Shown in pieces: positions 19,164 through 28,251 of a stretch of 64,000 nucleotides of DNA (position 1 is the stretch's first letter; every line of letters starts with the position of its first letter). A model generated the notes under the pieces. That model saw only the letters and a list, made by a program, of their open reading frames with translations, was not told the origin of the DNA and did not search any database. The position numbers were made by a program, and so were the translations under genes. This DNA comes from AP-15 sp963814805 (GTDB lineage: Bacteria; Pseudomonadota; Alphaproteobacteria; ATCC43930; CGMCC-115725). Location: positions 372,001-436,000 of the forward strand of contig CAWFER010000033.1 in NCBI GenBank assembly GCA_963814805.1, given 5' to 3'.

Positions 19164-20849
19164 TTACGGCAGCGTGCCCGAGCCGGTGTAGCGGCGCCAC
19201 GCGCTCATCTGGATTGCCGAGGTCAGGCAGTGGACGACGACCGGCCTCATCTTGACCGCAAAGGCGCGGGCGATGCCGTCGGCGATCTCGGCCTCGGTCT
19301 TGATGGTGATGCCCTCGGCGCCGAACGCGCGCGCCCACGCTGCAAAGTCGGGGTTGGTCAGGCGCGTCCCGGCCATGAACGGGCGCTCCGGGTAGCGCAC
19401 ATAGGAGTGCATGCCGATCGTGCCGTACATGCCGTTGTCGGAGACGATCATGATCGGGTTGGCGCCGTATTGCAGCGCGGTGGCGATCTCGTTGCCGGTC
19501 ATCAAGGCGCCGCCGTCGCCGACGAAGGCCACGACCTGGGTATTCGGCCGGCGCAGGGCCGCGGCCACCGCCATCGGCATGCCCGAGCCCATCGCGCCCA
19601 CTACCGAGGACAGAAACACCTGGCCCTGGCGAAAGCCGATATAGCGATGGACAAAGCTGCCGAAATTGCCGGCGTCGGTGGTGACCGTGGCGTCGGGCGC
19701 CAGATGCTTGTCGACCTCGCAGACGATCGCCGCGAAATTGATGCCGTCCGCGGTGGGCTCCCACTCCTTGGCCAGGAGCTTGCGATGGATCGCGTTGAGC
19801 CCGGCGACCCAGCCGCGGCGCTTTTGCGCGTCGGCCGGGGCGCCGCGCCGCAGCAGGCCCTTGATAACCTCGTAGGGGCTGCACGGCATCCCCAAATCCG
19901 GCCGCCACACCCGGCCGACCTCGTCGGGGTCGGGCCAGATGTGGACGAACGGCAATTGCGGTTGCGGTGCGGCGGGAAAGCTGTAGGATTGGCTGACCGA
20001 ATCGGTCATGCGCTCGCCCAGCGCCACGATCAGATCGGCGCGCTTCATCTCGGCGATCAGCGGCGGCGGCACCCGGATCCCCATATAGCCGCCGTAGTTG
20101 GGATGGGTCGCGTCGAACAATTGCGGCCGGCGATGGGTCGGGCTGATCGGCAATACCCATTCCTCGGCGAGGCGATTGAGGTCGGCAAAGACGGTCTTAT
20201 CATGCACCGCATCGGCCAATAAGGCGCCGCCGACCAGCACCAGGGGCCGCTCGGCCGCCTCCAGCATGACCGCCAGGCGATCGAGGTCGTTCGGCCGCGG
20301 TCCGGCGGCAACGCGCGGGCGGGCCGGGTCGAGCGCGGCATCGGTCTCGGCGTCAAAGATGTCCTCGGGCAGGATCACCGCGACCGGGCCGGGCGTGCCG
20401 CTCTCGGCCAGGTGAAAGGCGCGGGCGATCGCCTCCGAGGCCTGCTCCGGCTCATTGACCTCGATGACTTCCTTGGTCACATCGGCCAACAGGCGGGAAT
20501 AGTTCTGCTCCTGCAAGGCGAGCCGGCCGAAATCCTTGCGCTCGACCTGGCCGACCAGCATCACCATCGGGGTCGCGTCGTGATAGGCCGAGTGCAACGC
20601 CACCATCGCGTTCGACAGCCCCGGCCCGCGCGACACGATGGCGACACCGGCGCGGTCGCGCAGCCGCCCATCGGCCGCCGCCATATAGCCGGCCCCGCCC
20701 TCGTGGCGACAGACGATGACCCGGATCGAGTTCTTCTCGATCAGGGCGCTGGTCAGCCCGACATAGCTTTCGCCCGGCACGCAATAGATCTGGTCAACAT
20801 CATGGGCTTCGAGGCTTTCGGCCAACAGGCGAGCGACGGTCTGGGTCAT
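19164..20849 (-). CDS. Thiamine-diphosphate-dependent enzyme, acetolactate-synthase-like
   Basis: 561 residues, three-domain ThDP enzyme (Pyr, central, PP). Catalytic Glu50 in VCRHEGGAGYMAAADG; central domain with PLVLVGGALLADAV; PP domain with DAGNFGSFVHRY, SVVGAMGSGMPMAVAAAL and the ThDP/Mg motif VAFVGDGGALMTGNE...NPIMIVSDN. Related to IlvB, glyoxylate carboligase, oxalyl-CoA decarboxylase and benzoylformate-decarboxylase-type enzymes; no ilvN partner is present, so branched-chain biosynthesis is unlikely. Start ATG 20847-20849. Divergent from the GMC oxidoreductase with ~140 bases between. The stop lies just beyond the flavoprotein remnant. Frame intact. Substrate not decidable. Confidence 0.87.
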   Translation of the reverse strand: MTQTVARLLAESLEAHDVDQIYCVPGESYVGLTSALIEKNSIRVIVCRHEGGAGYMAAADGRLRDRAGVAIVSRGPGLSNAMVALHSAYHDATPMVMLVGQVERKDFGRLALQEQNYSRLLADVTKEVIEVNEPEQASEAIARAFHLAESGTPGPVAVILPEDIFDAETDAALDPARPRVAAGPRPNDLDRLAVMLEAAERPLVLVGGALLADAVHDKTVFADLNRLAEEWVLPISPTHRRPQLFDATHPNYGGYMGIRVPPPLIAEMKRADLIVALGERMTDSVSQSYSFPAAPQPQLPFVHIWPDPDEVGRVWRPDLGMPCSPYEVIKGLLRRGAPADAQKRRGWVAGLNAIHRKLLAKEWEPTADGINFAAIVCEVDKHLAPDATVTTDAGNFGSFVHRYIGFRQGQVFLSSVVGAMGSGMPMAVAAALRRPNTQVVAFVGDGGALMTGNEIATALQYGANPIMIVSDNGMYGTIGMHSYVRYPERPFMAGTRLTNPDFAAWARAFGAEGITIKTEAEIADGIARAFAVKMRPVVVHCLTSAIQMSAWRRYTGSGTLP

Positions 20850-20988
20850 CGGGCGGCAGTTCCTCTGCGGAATTTCTGCTCAAGGCATAGCGAAACATCC
20901 ATCCGCCCGGAAGGGGCAAGGAGACATGACGCCGGCGCCGATGACGCGCTAAGATCGGTTCAAACGAAATAGCCGAGGAGGCGCCGAG

Positions 20989-22611
20989 ATGACCGGGCAA
21001 CAGGACGTGATCGAGGCTGATTTCATCGTGATCGGCGCCGGGTCGGCCGGGTGCGCGATCGCGGCGCGGCTCAGCGAGGACCCGGCGACAAAGGTCATGC
21101 TGATGGAGGCGGGCGGCGAGGATAAGAACCGCTGGATCCACATCCCATTGGGCTTCGGCAAGACCTTTGCCGATGCCTCGGTCAACTGGTGCTACGAGAC
21201 CGAGCCCGACCCCGGCGCCGCCGATCGCCGTATCTTCTGGCCGCGCGGCAAGGTCTTGGGCGGTTCGTCCTCGATCAACGGCATGGTCTATATCCGCGGC
21301 CAAGCCGAGGATTTCGACCATTGGCGCCAGCTCGGCAATACCGGCTGGTCGTTCGATGATGTGCTCCCGTATTTCAAGCGCTCCGAGCACCAGACCCGCG
21401 GCGCCGACGCGTTTCATGGCGCCGGCGGCCCGCTTTGCGTCTCCGACGTGCCGGACAAGCACCCGATCTGCGAGGCGTTCATCGAGGCCGCGATGTCGCT
21501 GGGGTTTGCGCGCAACGACGATTTCAACGGCGCCGGGCAGGATGGGGTCGGCTATCACCAGACGACGACGAGGAACGGGCGGCGCTGCTCGACTGCGGTC
21601 GGCTATCTGCGACCGGCGATGAGTCGCGCCAATCTGCGCGTCGTTACCAATGCGCTGACCGAAAAGATCGTCTTCGACGGGCGTCGCGCCACCGGCGTCG
21701 CGTTCCGCCAGGACGGGCAGACCCGCACCGCCCGGGCGGCCGCGGAGGTGATCGTGTGCAGCGGCGCGGTCAACTCGCCGCAGCTCTTGATGCTGTCCGG
21801 GATCGGCCCGGCCGCGCATCTGGGCGCGCACGGCATCGGGGTGGTGCACGACCTGGCCGGGGTCGGGCAAAGCTTGCAGGACCACTATTCGGCGCCGCTC
21901 AAGTTCAAATGCTCGTTGCCGATCACCGTCAACGACATGATGCAGAGCAATCTGCGCAAGGTGAAGGCCGGGCTGCAATACTACATGTTCAAGAATGGCC
22001 CGCTGGCGATGGGCACCTCGCCCGCGGCATTGTTCGCCCGCACCCGGCCGGAGCTCGCCTCGGCCGACATCAAATGCTCGGTGTCGCCGTTCAGCGCCGA
22101 GCGGCCGCAGGACGGGCTGCACCCGTGGTCGGGATTTACCACGATCGTCTATCAGCTGCGGCCCGAGAGCCGCGGCCGCATCGAGCTGAAAAGCGCCGAC
22201 CCGGCCGACCCGCCGGCGGTTTATCCGAATTACCTCGCGACCGCGACCGACCAGCAAACCATTGTCGACGGCCTCAAATTGCTGCGCCGGATCATGGCCG
22301 AGCCGCAGATGCGGCGGTTCATCGAATCCGAATTCCAGCCCGGCCCAGCCACCGAGAGCGACGAACAGCTCCTGGATTACGCGCGGCGGCGCGGCGGCAC
22401 CGTGTTTCACCCGACCAGCACCTGCAAGATGGGCGTGGATAGGATGGCGGTCGTCGACCCCGAGCTGCGGGTGCATGGGCTCGACGGCCTGCGGGTGGCC
22501 GACGCCTCGATCATGCCGACCGTCGTTTCCGGCAACACCAACGCCGCGACGATCATGATCGGGGAGAAGCTCGCGGATTTGTTGCGGCAGCGGATGCGCC
22601 TAGCGGCGTAG
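20989..22611 (+). CDS. GMC family oxidoreductase (choline-dehydrogenase-like)
   Basis: 540-residue FAD-dependent alcohol/choline dehydrogenase-like enzyme. Motifs: FIVIGAGSAGCAIAARLSED (FAD-binding GxGxxG, Gly16-Gly21) with the ribose Glu in LMEAGG, GKVLGGSSSINGMVYIRG (GMC signature 1), VNSPQLLMLSGIGPA (signature 2), and the active-site pair His474 (TVFHPTSTCKMG) and Asn518 (NTNAATIMIGEKLADL). No N-terminal signal, so cytoplasmic. RBS GAGGAGG at about 20976 before ATG 20989. Possible substrates are primary or polyol-type alcohols; the neighbouring ThDP enzyme may act on the resulting aldehyde (inference). Frame intact. Confidence 0.92.
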   Translation: MTGQQDVIEADFIVIGAGSAGCAIAARLSEDPATKVMLMEAGGEDKNRWIHIPLGFGKTFADASVNWCYETEPDPGAADRRIFWPRGKVLGGSSSINGMVYIRGQAEDFDHWRQLGNTGWSFDDVLPYFKRSEHQTRGADAFHGAGGPLCVSDVPDKHPICEAFIEAAMSLGFARNDDFNGAGQDGVGYHQTTTRNGRRCSTAVGYLRPAMSRANLRVVTNALTEKIVFDGRRATGVAFRQDGQTRTARAAAEVIVCSGAVNSPQLLMLSGIGPAAHLGAHGIGVVHDLAGVGQSLQDHYSAPLKFKCSLPITVNDMMQSNLRKVKAGLQYYMFKNGPLAMGTSPAALFARTRPELASADIKCSVSPFSAERPQDGLHPWSGFTTIVYQLRPESRGRIELKSADPADPPAVYPNYLATATDQQTIVDGLKLLRRIMAEPQMRRFIESEFQPGPATESDEQLLDYARRRGGTVFHPTSTCKMGVDRMAVVDPELRVHGLDGLRVADASIMPTVVSGNTNAATIMIGEKLADLLRQRMRLAA

Positions 22612-22612
22612 C

Positions 22613-23742
22613 CTTTGCCTGACGACCCGCGCAGCGAGCACGGATGGCCGCCATGCGGCTAGCTGAGCGCGGCATCGGCCTCACCCCGGCCTGCTCCTCC
22701 GCCGTATACGGCGCTCCATAATACGGGAAATCCTTGCGAATGCGCCCGCGGTCGGGAGCAAGTCCATCGACAAGTGGCGTGTTGGCCGCCAGCGTCAACA
22801 TCACATCCAGTGCATCGTCGCCGAGCGCGCGTCCATTGAAGCTGGCCACCTCAAATGCGGCGGATGTTCCAAGCTCGTAAGGCATTGTGTTGGGACAAAC
22901 CCGTGCAGCGATCAGCTTCCATATTCACCCGGGTCCGCCGCCGAACCGGCATAAGTCGTCATCTTCTCCGCAAAATCAGCGATCGACTTCGCGAAGCGCT
23001 CTAAATCTTCAGACGGAACCGACGCATTGAATTGTTCTTTTACCTCTTGATCGCTCGGGTCGTTCAGGAAGAGATGCGTAACCATAGGCAGACCCCAACG
23101 TGAAACTTGTACCTCCGGCGCATGGCCAAAGAGGGAGATCGTCGCCCATGCGTTGATTTTTCCCTTCCCAATCAGTTCGCTCGGCACTTCCAGCACAATC
23201 GCCGTAACATTCCGCCTCGCAAAGGGATTCTGCTGATGCAGAAAGGCGTCCCCATCGAAGCGCTGGTCCTTATAGAAAGCAGTCATAAATGTGCCAAATC
23301 CAGCGTTTGCCGCAAATAGATCTGGAGCAATCCCAACGTACGCACGAAGATCCGAATCAGTCGCGACCGAACCGGTTTCACCCTCAACCAGTCTCTCTCC
23401 GGCGTCACTACGAAGAGCATCGTCACCCGTCGCCTTCCGCACCACAAACGGCTGAATGTGAGTATGCTCGCTGCCAGCTCCGTGTCGTGGTTCACCAAAT
23501 GTGAACTTGAACGTAACCTCTTCCCTCGCATCTCCGTTCAGGTCGAACCGGAACGCGTAGAGCCCTTCTGGATGAAGCGTATCCGGAGCCGATAACCCCA
23601 CATCCGGATTCACGGTCATCGCCATCACCGTGTTGCCCGAGGGGCTGTCAAATAAATAAAAGTCGCCGGCGAACGCTGTGCCGGCAGCATCGACGCCGAC
23701 CTCAGCGGGCGCCAAGTGTCGGATTTCCGTAGCTGGCTGCAC
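22613..23742 (-). CDS. DUF4331 family protein, frameshifted, low GC
   Basis: DUF4331 proteins are of unknown function. Seen here: AGDFYLFDSPSGNTVMAMTV, then ALYAFRFDLNGD-type text (GLYAFRFDLNGDAREEVTFK), FGTFMTAFYKDQRFDGDAF, NVTAIVLEVPSELIGKGK and, after a one-base shift at about 22,886-22,914, RVCPNTMPYELGTSAAFEVA and DFPYYGAPYTAEEQ near the end. The start is uncertain: GTG 23740-23742 is the best candidate, while longer forms would overlap the divergent dioxygenase gene. The 3' end is also uncertain. Base composition is clearly lower in GC than the flanks (33 of 60 in bases 23041-23100), suggesting acquisition from elsewhere. Confidence 0.72.
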
Positions 23743-23798
23743 CGACTTGCGGGAATAGCTGGAAAAGTACCCCGTAGCCTTGAAGGGAGTGCCGCCCG

Positions 23799-24191
23799 AT
23801 GCCTGAGAAGACCGCGCAATCCGTCGCGAATTTGGGCTATCACGCCCACATTTATTATGACCCGGCAAAAACGCGCCCCGTTGCCGAGCGCGTGTGCGCC
23901 GCGCTTGGAGAGAAGTTCCCGGTCGAGATCGAAGAGTTTCGCGATACGCCGCGCGGACCGCATCCGATCAGCAATGCCCTGGTCATTTTCCGGCCCGAAG
24001 AGTTTGAGCGGGTCGTTCCTTATCTGATGCTGAACCGCGAGGGGCTCGACGTCCTGGTCCACCCGCTGACGACAGATGCGGTGGAGGACCACAGCGGCTA
24101 CGCGATGTGGCTCGGCAACCCGGTCGAGCTGAAGCTGCACACGTTCCCCCGCGGCCGCGGCGGGCGGCTGCCGAGTGGCGTAAGCGCATAG
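23799..24191 (+). CDS. DOPA 4,5-dioxygenase family protein
   Basis: 130-residue single-domain protein of the DOPA 4,5-dioxygenase family (extradiol ring cleavage of catechols in the characterised members). Pattern: GYHAHIYYDPAKTRPVAERV with the first His pair, FEIEEFRDTPRGPHPISNAL-type region (here VEIEEFRDTPRGPHP with His), and LVHPLTTDAVEDHSGYAMWL with the second set of His residues. Metal-ligand candidates are in HAH, HP and DHS. Divergent from DUF4331 and convergent with the peptide-transporter operon. Start ATG 23799. Short length is normal for this family. Frame intact. Confidence 0.85.
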   Translation: MPEKTAQSVANLGYHAHIYYDPAKTRPVAERVCAALGEKFPVEIEEFRDTPRGPHPISNALVIFRPEEFERVVPYLMLNREGLDVLVHPLTTDAVEDHSGYAMWLGNPVELKLHTFPRGRGGRLPSGVSA

Positions 24192-24257
24192 GCATCGGGC
24201 GGTTCGCCTACCGCGGGCCCGTCGGCTGCGCGCCGCCGGCATGGATGCGGCAGAAGC

Positions 24258-25289
24258 TCAGGTTGGCGGCGTGCGCCGGCAGGTCCGGCGGGGCTGGTAA
24301 GCGCATAGCTGGCCCGAAGCCGTCGCGCCCGCAGGCAATGGGCCAGATGGCCGGCGGCCAACGATATCGCCGGCTGGCAGGGCGGTGTCGCAGGCCGGGA
24401 GCGCGCAGGCGCAGCGCGGGGCGAAACTGCAGCCGGGCGGCAGTGCCGCGAGGTTCGGGGGCGCGCCCGGGATTGTCGTCAGCAGGGTCGCCGGGTGGTA
24501 CGCCGTGCAAATTGGCCGCGAGCAGGCCCTGGGTATAGGGGTGAGCGGGGTTGCGCATGATTTGACGCACATCGCCGGTCTCGACAAAGCGCCCGCCATA
24601 CATCACCGCCAGCCGGTCGCTGATTTCGACCGCGGCGCCGACATCGTGGGTGACGAAGACCACCGCCATGCCGAGCTCGCGCTGCAATTCGCGCAGCAGC
24701 AGCAGGATCTGGATCTGCACGGTAACGTCGAGCGCGGTGGTCGGCTCGTCGGCCAGCAGCACCTTCGGGTTGCAGCTGAGCGCCACCGCGATCATCGCCC
24801 GCTGGCGCATCCCGCCGGACATCTCGTGCGGATAGGAATCGAAGCCGGCGCCGGGCCGACGGGATCTGCACCCGCTCCAATAATTCGAGCGCGCGGCGGC
24901 GGGCGTCGCGGCGGCTCAACCCTTCGTGCCGGACGATCGCTTCGGCGATCTGCGCGCCGATCGTAAACACCGGGTCGAGTGCCGTCATCGGCTCCTGAAA
25001 GATCATCGCGATCTGCCGGCCGCGCAATCGTTCGAGCCGCGCGGCGGAGGCGCCGTTCAGCTCCTCGCCGCCGAGCCGGACATGGCCGGCGATGTCGCAA
25101 TTGTCCGGGCAGCAGCCGCATCAGCGCGCGCAGGGTCACGCTCTTGCCCGAGCCCGATTCGCCGAGGATGCCCAATACTTCGCCAGAAGCCAGAGAAAAG
25201 CTGACGCCGTTGACGGCGTGGATCACCCGGTCGCGCAGCCGGAAGCGAACCGCGAGATCCTCGACCTCGACCGCCGGCGGCTCAATCAT
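24258..25289 (-). CDS. Peptide/nickel-type ABC transporter ATP-binding protein (DppD/OppD), frameshifted
   Basis: First-type ATPase of a dipeptide/oligopeptide importer. Walker A GILGESGSGKSVT, Q-loop QIAMIFQEPMTALDPVFTIG, signature EMSGGMRQRAMIA, Walker B KVLLADEPTTALDV, H-loop FVTHDVG and the OppD-type C-terminal Cys-rich end PPGCSFAPRCACALPACDTA (iron-sulfur-like motif seen in this family). At least three shifts (near 25,120, 24,860 and 24,490) split these across frames. Start taken as ATG 25287-25289, which overlaps the stop of the preceding ATPase gene; an upstream run of Met codons gives alternatives to 25319. The last gene of the five-gene importer operon. Confidence 0.87.
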
Positions 25290-26367
25290 TGGCATCGGCA
25301 TCGGCATCCGCCGGTCCATGGAAGCGACTGTGGCCGGAGCCGGGCGCCATCATGTGGCAGGCGACCTCATGGTCGCCGCCGATCGGGTCGAGACGCGAGG
25401 CGCAACCTTGCGCGCAGATCTCCTCGGCAAAGGCGCAGCGCAGGCGAAAGCGGCAGCCCGAAGGCGGGTTGATCGGGTTGGGCGGGTCGCCGGACAAGGG
25501 CGGCTCGGTGCTGCGCCGATCCGGGTCCATGCTCGGCATCGCCCGCAGCAACGCCTGGGTATAGGGATGCAGCGGCCGGCCGAAGATCGCCGCGGCGGCC
25601 CCGGCTTCGACGATGCGGCCTAGATACATGACGACGACCCGGTCGCTGAGGTGGCGGACCACGTTCAAATCGTGCGAGATGAAAATGTAGGTCAGCGCCC
25701 ATTCCCGGCGCAGCTCGACGAGCAGGTTCAAAATCTGGGCTTCAACCGATTTGTCGAGCGCCGACACCGCCTCGTCGAGGATCAAAAGGCGCGGCTCGAG
25801 CGCCAGCGCGCGGGCGATGTTGACCCGCTGGCGCTGCCCGCCGGAAAGCTCGTGCGGATAGCGCCTGGCAAACAGCGACGGGCGTAGCCCCACCTGGTCG
25901 AGCAGCCGCTCGGCGCGCTCGCGGGCGCGATCGGGGCGCAAATGTTTCACCGTGCGCGGGCCAAAGGCGATGATGTCGGCGATCGTGGCGCGCGGGTTCA
26001 ATGACGAATAGCTGTCCTGAAACACCATCTGCATCTGCAGCCGCAATTCGCGCACGGTGATCCCCTGCGGCTCGCCGACGCCGTCGCCGTCAAAGATGAT
26101 CTCGCCGGCATCGGGCTCGATCAGATGCAGCAATAGGCGCGCCGTCGTCGATTTGCCGCAGCCGGATTCGCCGACGAGGCCGAGAGTAGTGCCCTTGGCC
26201 ACGCTGAACGAGACGCCGTCCACCGCCTGCACGATTTCGCGGCCGCGGCCGAACAGCCGGCCTTTGCCGGGAAAGTGCTTTTTGAGGTCGCGGACCAGCA
26301 GCAGCGGTTGCGCTGGGCCGCCGCGATCGCGCCGATCGAGCGGGACGATCGCCCGGCCGCTGCTCAT
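25282..26367 (-). CDS. Peptide/nickel-type ABC transporter ATP-binding protein (DppF/OppF)
   Basis: Second ATPase of the importer, 361 residues, intact. Walker A LGLVGESGCGKSTTARLL, Q-loop MQMVFQDSYSSLNPRAT, signature HELSGGQRQRVNIARALAL, Walker B RLLILDEAVSALD, H-loop FISHDLNVV, and the family C-terminal segment PSGCRFRLRCAFAEEIC. ATG 26365-26367 overlaps the permease stop (ATGA). Its 3' end overlaps the start of the OppD-type gene. Works as a heterodimer with that ATPase. Confidence 0.94.
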   Translation of the reverse strand: MSSGRAIVPLDRRDRGGPAQPLLLVRDLKKHFPGKGRLFGRGREIVQAVDGVSFSVAKGTTLGLVGESGCGKSTTARLLLHLIEPDAGEIIFDGDGVGEPQGITVRELRLQMQMVFQDSYSSLNPRATIADIIAFGPRTVKHLRPDRARERAERLLDQVGLRPSLFARRYPHELSGGQRQRVNIARALALEPRLLILDEAVSALDKSVEAQILNLLVELRREWALTYIFISHDLNVVRHLSDRVVVMYLGRIVEAGAAAAIFGRPLHPYTQALLRAMPSMDPDRRSTEPPLSGDPPNPINPPSGCRFRLRCAFAEEICAQGCASRLDPIGGDHEVACHMMAPGSGHSRFHGPADADADAND

Positions 26368-27270
26368 GACGGCAGCTTGACGTCCATGGCGCTGCGCAGC
26401 CCGTCGCTCAATAAATTGAAGCATAGGGAGGTGATGACGATCGCCACACCCGGCAATGCCGCCACCGTCGGCTCGACGAAGATCGCCTGGCGCAGCGCAT
26501 TCAGCATCAGCCCCCATTCCGGCGCGGGCGGGGTCACGCCGAGACCGAGAAACGAGAGCCCCGCAGACAGAATGATGCTGATGCCGACGAGGCTGGTTGC
26601 GTAGACCAGCACCCCGCCGAGCACATTGGGCAGGATCTGGTGGCGGATGATCGCGTGCAGCGGAGCGGCGCTGGCCCGCGCCGCCTCGACGAAATCGCGG
26701 CTCCTGACCTGCCTCGTCAGGCTTTCGGTGACACGCACGAGCGGCGGAATAAAGACCACGGTCAGTGAGAGGATCGTATTGGCGATGCCGGCGCCGATGA
26801 CCCCGCAGATCGCGATCGCCAGCAACACCGAGGGAAACGCGTAGAACACGTCGCAGACTCGCATGATCAGCGAATTCAACAGCCGGCCGCCCATTCCAGC
26901 GAGCAGGCCGAGCACGCCGCCGATGATCGTCGCCAGCAGCACCGGGCTGAGGCCGCAGAACAGCGACAATCGGCCGCCATAGACGAGGCGCGACCAGATG
27001 TCCCGTCCGGTCTCGTCGGTGCCGAGGAGGTGACCCGGGCGTGCCGACCGGCTCCAGCCGATGCAGAATGTCTCCCTGGAGCGGATCATGGGTCGCCGCC
27101 CACGGGGCAAATATCGCGAGCAGCACGATCGTCAGCAGGATCGCGCCGGCCGCGACGGTCAGGCGGTCGCGGCGCACCCGGCCGGCGACCGTGCTCCAAT
27201 AGCCGCGCGGCGCTGTGGCTTCCGCGACCTCGGGCGCGGCGATCCTCTGAACGGCGGCGATATCGGCCAT
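26364..27270 (-). CDS. Peptide/nickel-type ABC transporter permease (DppC/OppC), frameshifted
   Basis: Inner-membrane permease. N-terminus MADIAAVQRIAAPEVAEATA followed by TM1 AAGAILLTIVLLAIFAPWAA; the OppC hallmark LLGTDETGRDIWSRLVYGGR follows after one shift at about 27,035, then several TM helices and the EAA-type loop VEAARASAAPLHAIIRHQIL-PNVLG, and PPAPEWGLMLNALRQ near the end. Start ATG 27268-27270, twelve bases after the DppB-type gene. The shift removes nothing obvious, so this is probably a sequence error. Confidence 0.89.
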
Positions 27271-27281
27271 CGCCCGCCCCT

Positions 27282-28226
27282 TCAGCGGCGCATGCGCGGG
27301 TCGATCAGCGCTTGCACGATGTCGACCACGAGGTTGATCAGCACGAAAAAGGCCGCCAGCACCAGCACGGTCCCCTGCAAGACCGGGATGTCGCGGCGAA
27401 AGATCGCCAGATCCATCAGCTGTCCGGCGCCCGGCCAGTTGAACACGGTCTCGACCAAAATCGAGCCGCCGAGCAGATAGCCGAGCTGCAATCCCATCAC
27501 CGCCACGGTCGGCGGCGCCGCATTCTTCAGCACGTGAAAGACCACATGCCGCAGTCTCAGCCCTTTTGCCCGCAATGCCGTCGGGAAGTCGTTGCCGAGG
27601 ATCTCGAGCACGGTCGAGCGAACCATGCGGCCGATCACCCCGATCGGGATCATCGACAGGGTCGCCACCGGCAGAACCAGAAAACTCAGATCGTGCCAGT
27701 TGGTCGGGATGCCGCCGCTGCCGCCCATGCCGGCGGCCGGCAACAGGTTCCACTCGACCGCAAAGACGATGACCAGCACAATCCCGAACCAGTAATGCGG
27801 GACGCTCAGGCCGAGAATGACCAGCACCGAGATCACCTTATCGAGAGGCTTGCCGTAGTTGAAAGCAGCGACCGTGCCGAGCGTCGTCCCGAGGCCAAAC
27901 GCCAACAGCGCTGCCGGAGCCGCAATCACCAGCGTGTTGCCCAAGGCTCGCAGCAGTTCGCGGGTGACCTCGCGCCCGGTGAAGATCGAGGTGCCGAGAT
28001 TGCCGCGGAACACCCGGCCGAGCCAGGAGAGGTACTGGACGTAGAGCGGCCGGTCGAAACCGAATTCCGCCCGCAGATGATCGACCAAGGATTTTGGCGC
28101 CTCGGGCGGCAGCAGAATGTCGAGCGGATTGCCCGGTATCATGTGGATCAGGGCAAACGCCACCACCGATACTCCGAACAGGATCAGGATCGTGTGCAGC
28201 AGACGCGCGGCCAGGAAGCGAGCCAT
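27282..28226 (-). CDS. Peptide/nickel-type ABC transporter permease (DppB/OppB)
   Basis: 314-residue inner-membrane permease, intact. N-terminal TM1 LHTILILFGVSVVAFALIHM and the family motif IPGNPLDILL; FGFDRPLYVQYLSWLGRVFR-GNLGTS is the OppB hallmark; later the EAA-like loop DFPTALRAKGLRLRHVVFHV and VETVFNWPGAGQLMDLAI near the end. Start ATG 28224-28226. Follows the solute-binding gene by 25 bases; pairs with the DppC-type permease downstream. Confidence 0.95.
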   Translation of the reverse strand: MARFLAARLLHTILILFGVSVVAFALIHMIPGNPLDILLPPEAPKSLVDHLRAEFGFDRPLYVQYLSWLGRVFRGNLGTSIFTGREVTRELLRALGNTLVIAAPAALLAFGLGTTLGTVAAFNYGKPLDKVISVLVILGLSVPHYWFGIVLVIVFAVEWNLLPAAGMGGSGGIPTNWHDLSFLVLPVATLSMIPIGVIGRMVRSTVLEILGNDFPTALRAKGLRLRHVVFHVLKNAAPPTVAVMGLQLGYLLGGSILVETVFNWPGAGQLMDLAIFRRDIPVLQGTVLVLAAFFVLINLVVDIVQALIDPRMRR

Positions 28227-28251
28227 CAGGGATCCGGCGCGGACAGCGGCT

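Noticed and set aside
18912..20222. Plus-strand open frame of about 436 codons
   Set aside because: Only its first part overlaps the flavoprotein remnant; the rest is antisense to the intact ThDP enzyme.
19164..20849. True acetolactate synthase (IlvB)
   Set aside because: No ilvN or ilvC nearby, and the context is catabolic; only the general ThDP-enzyme class is supported.
20800..22476. Minus-strand open frame of about 558 codons
   Set aside because: Antisense to the intact GMC oxidoreductase.
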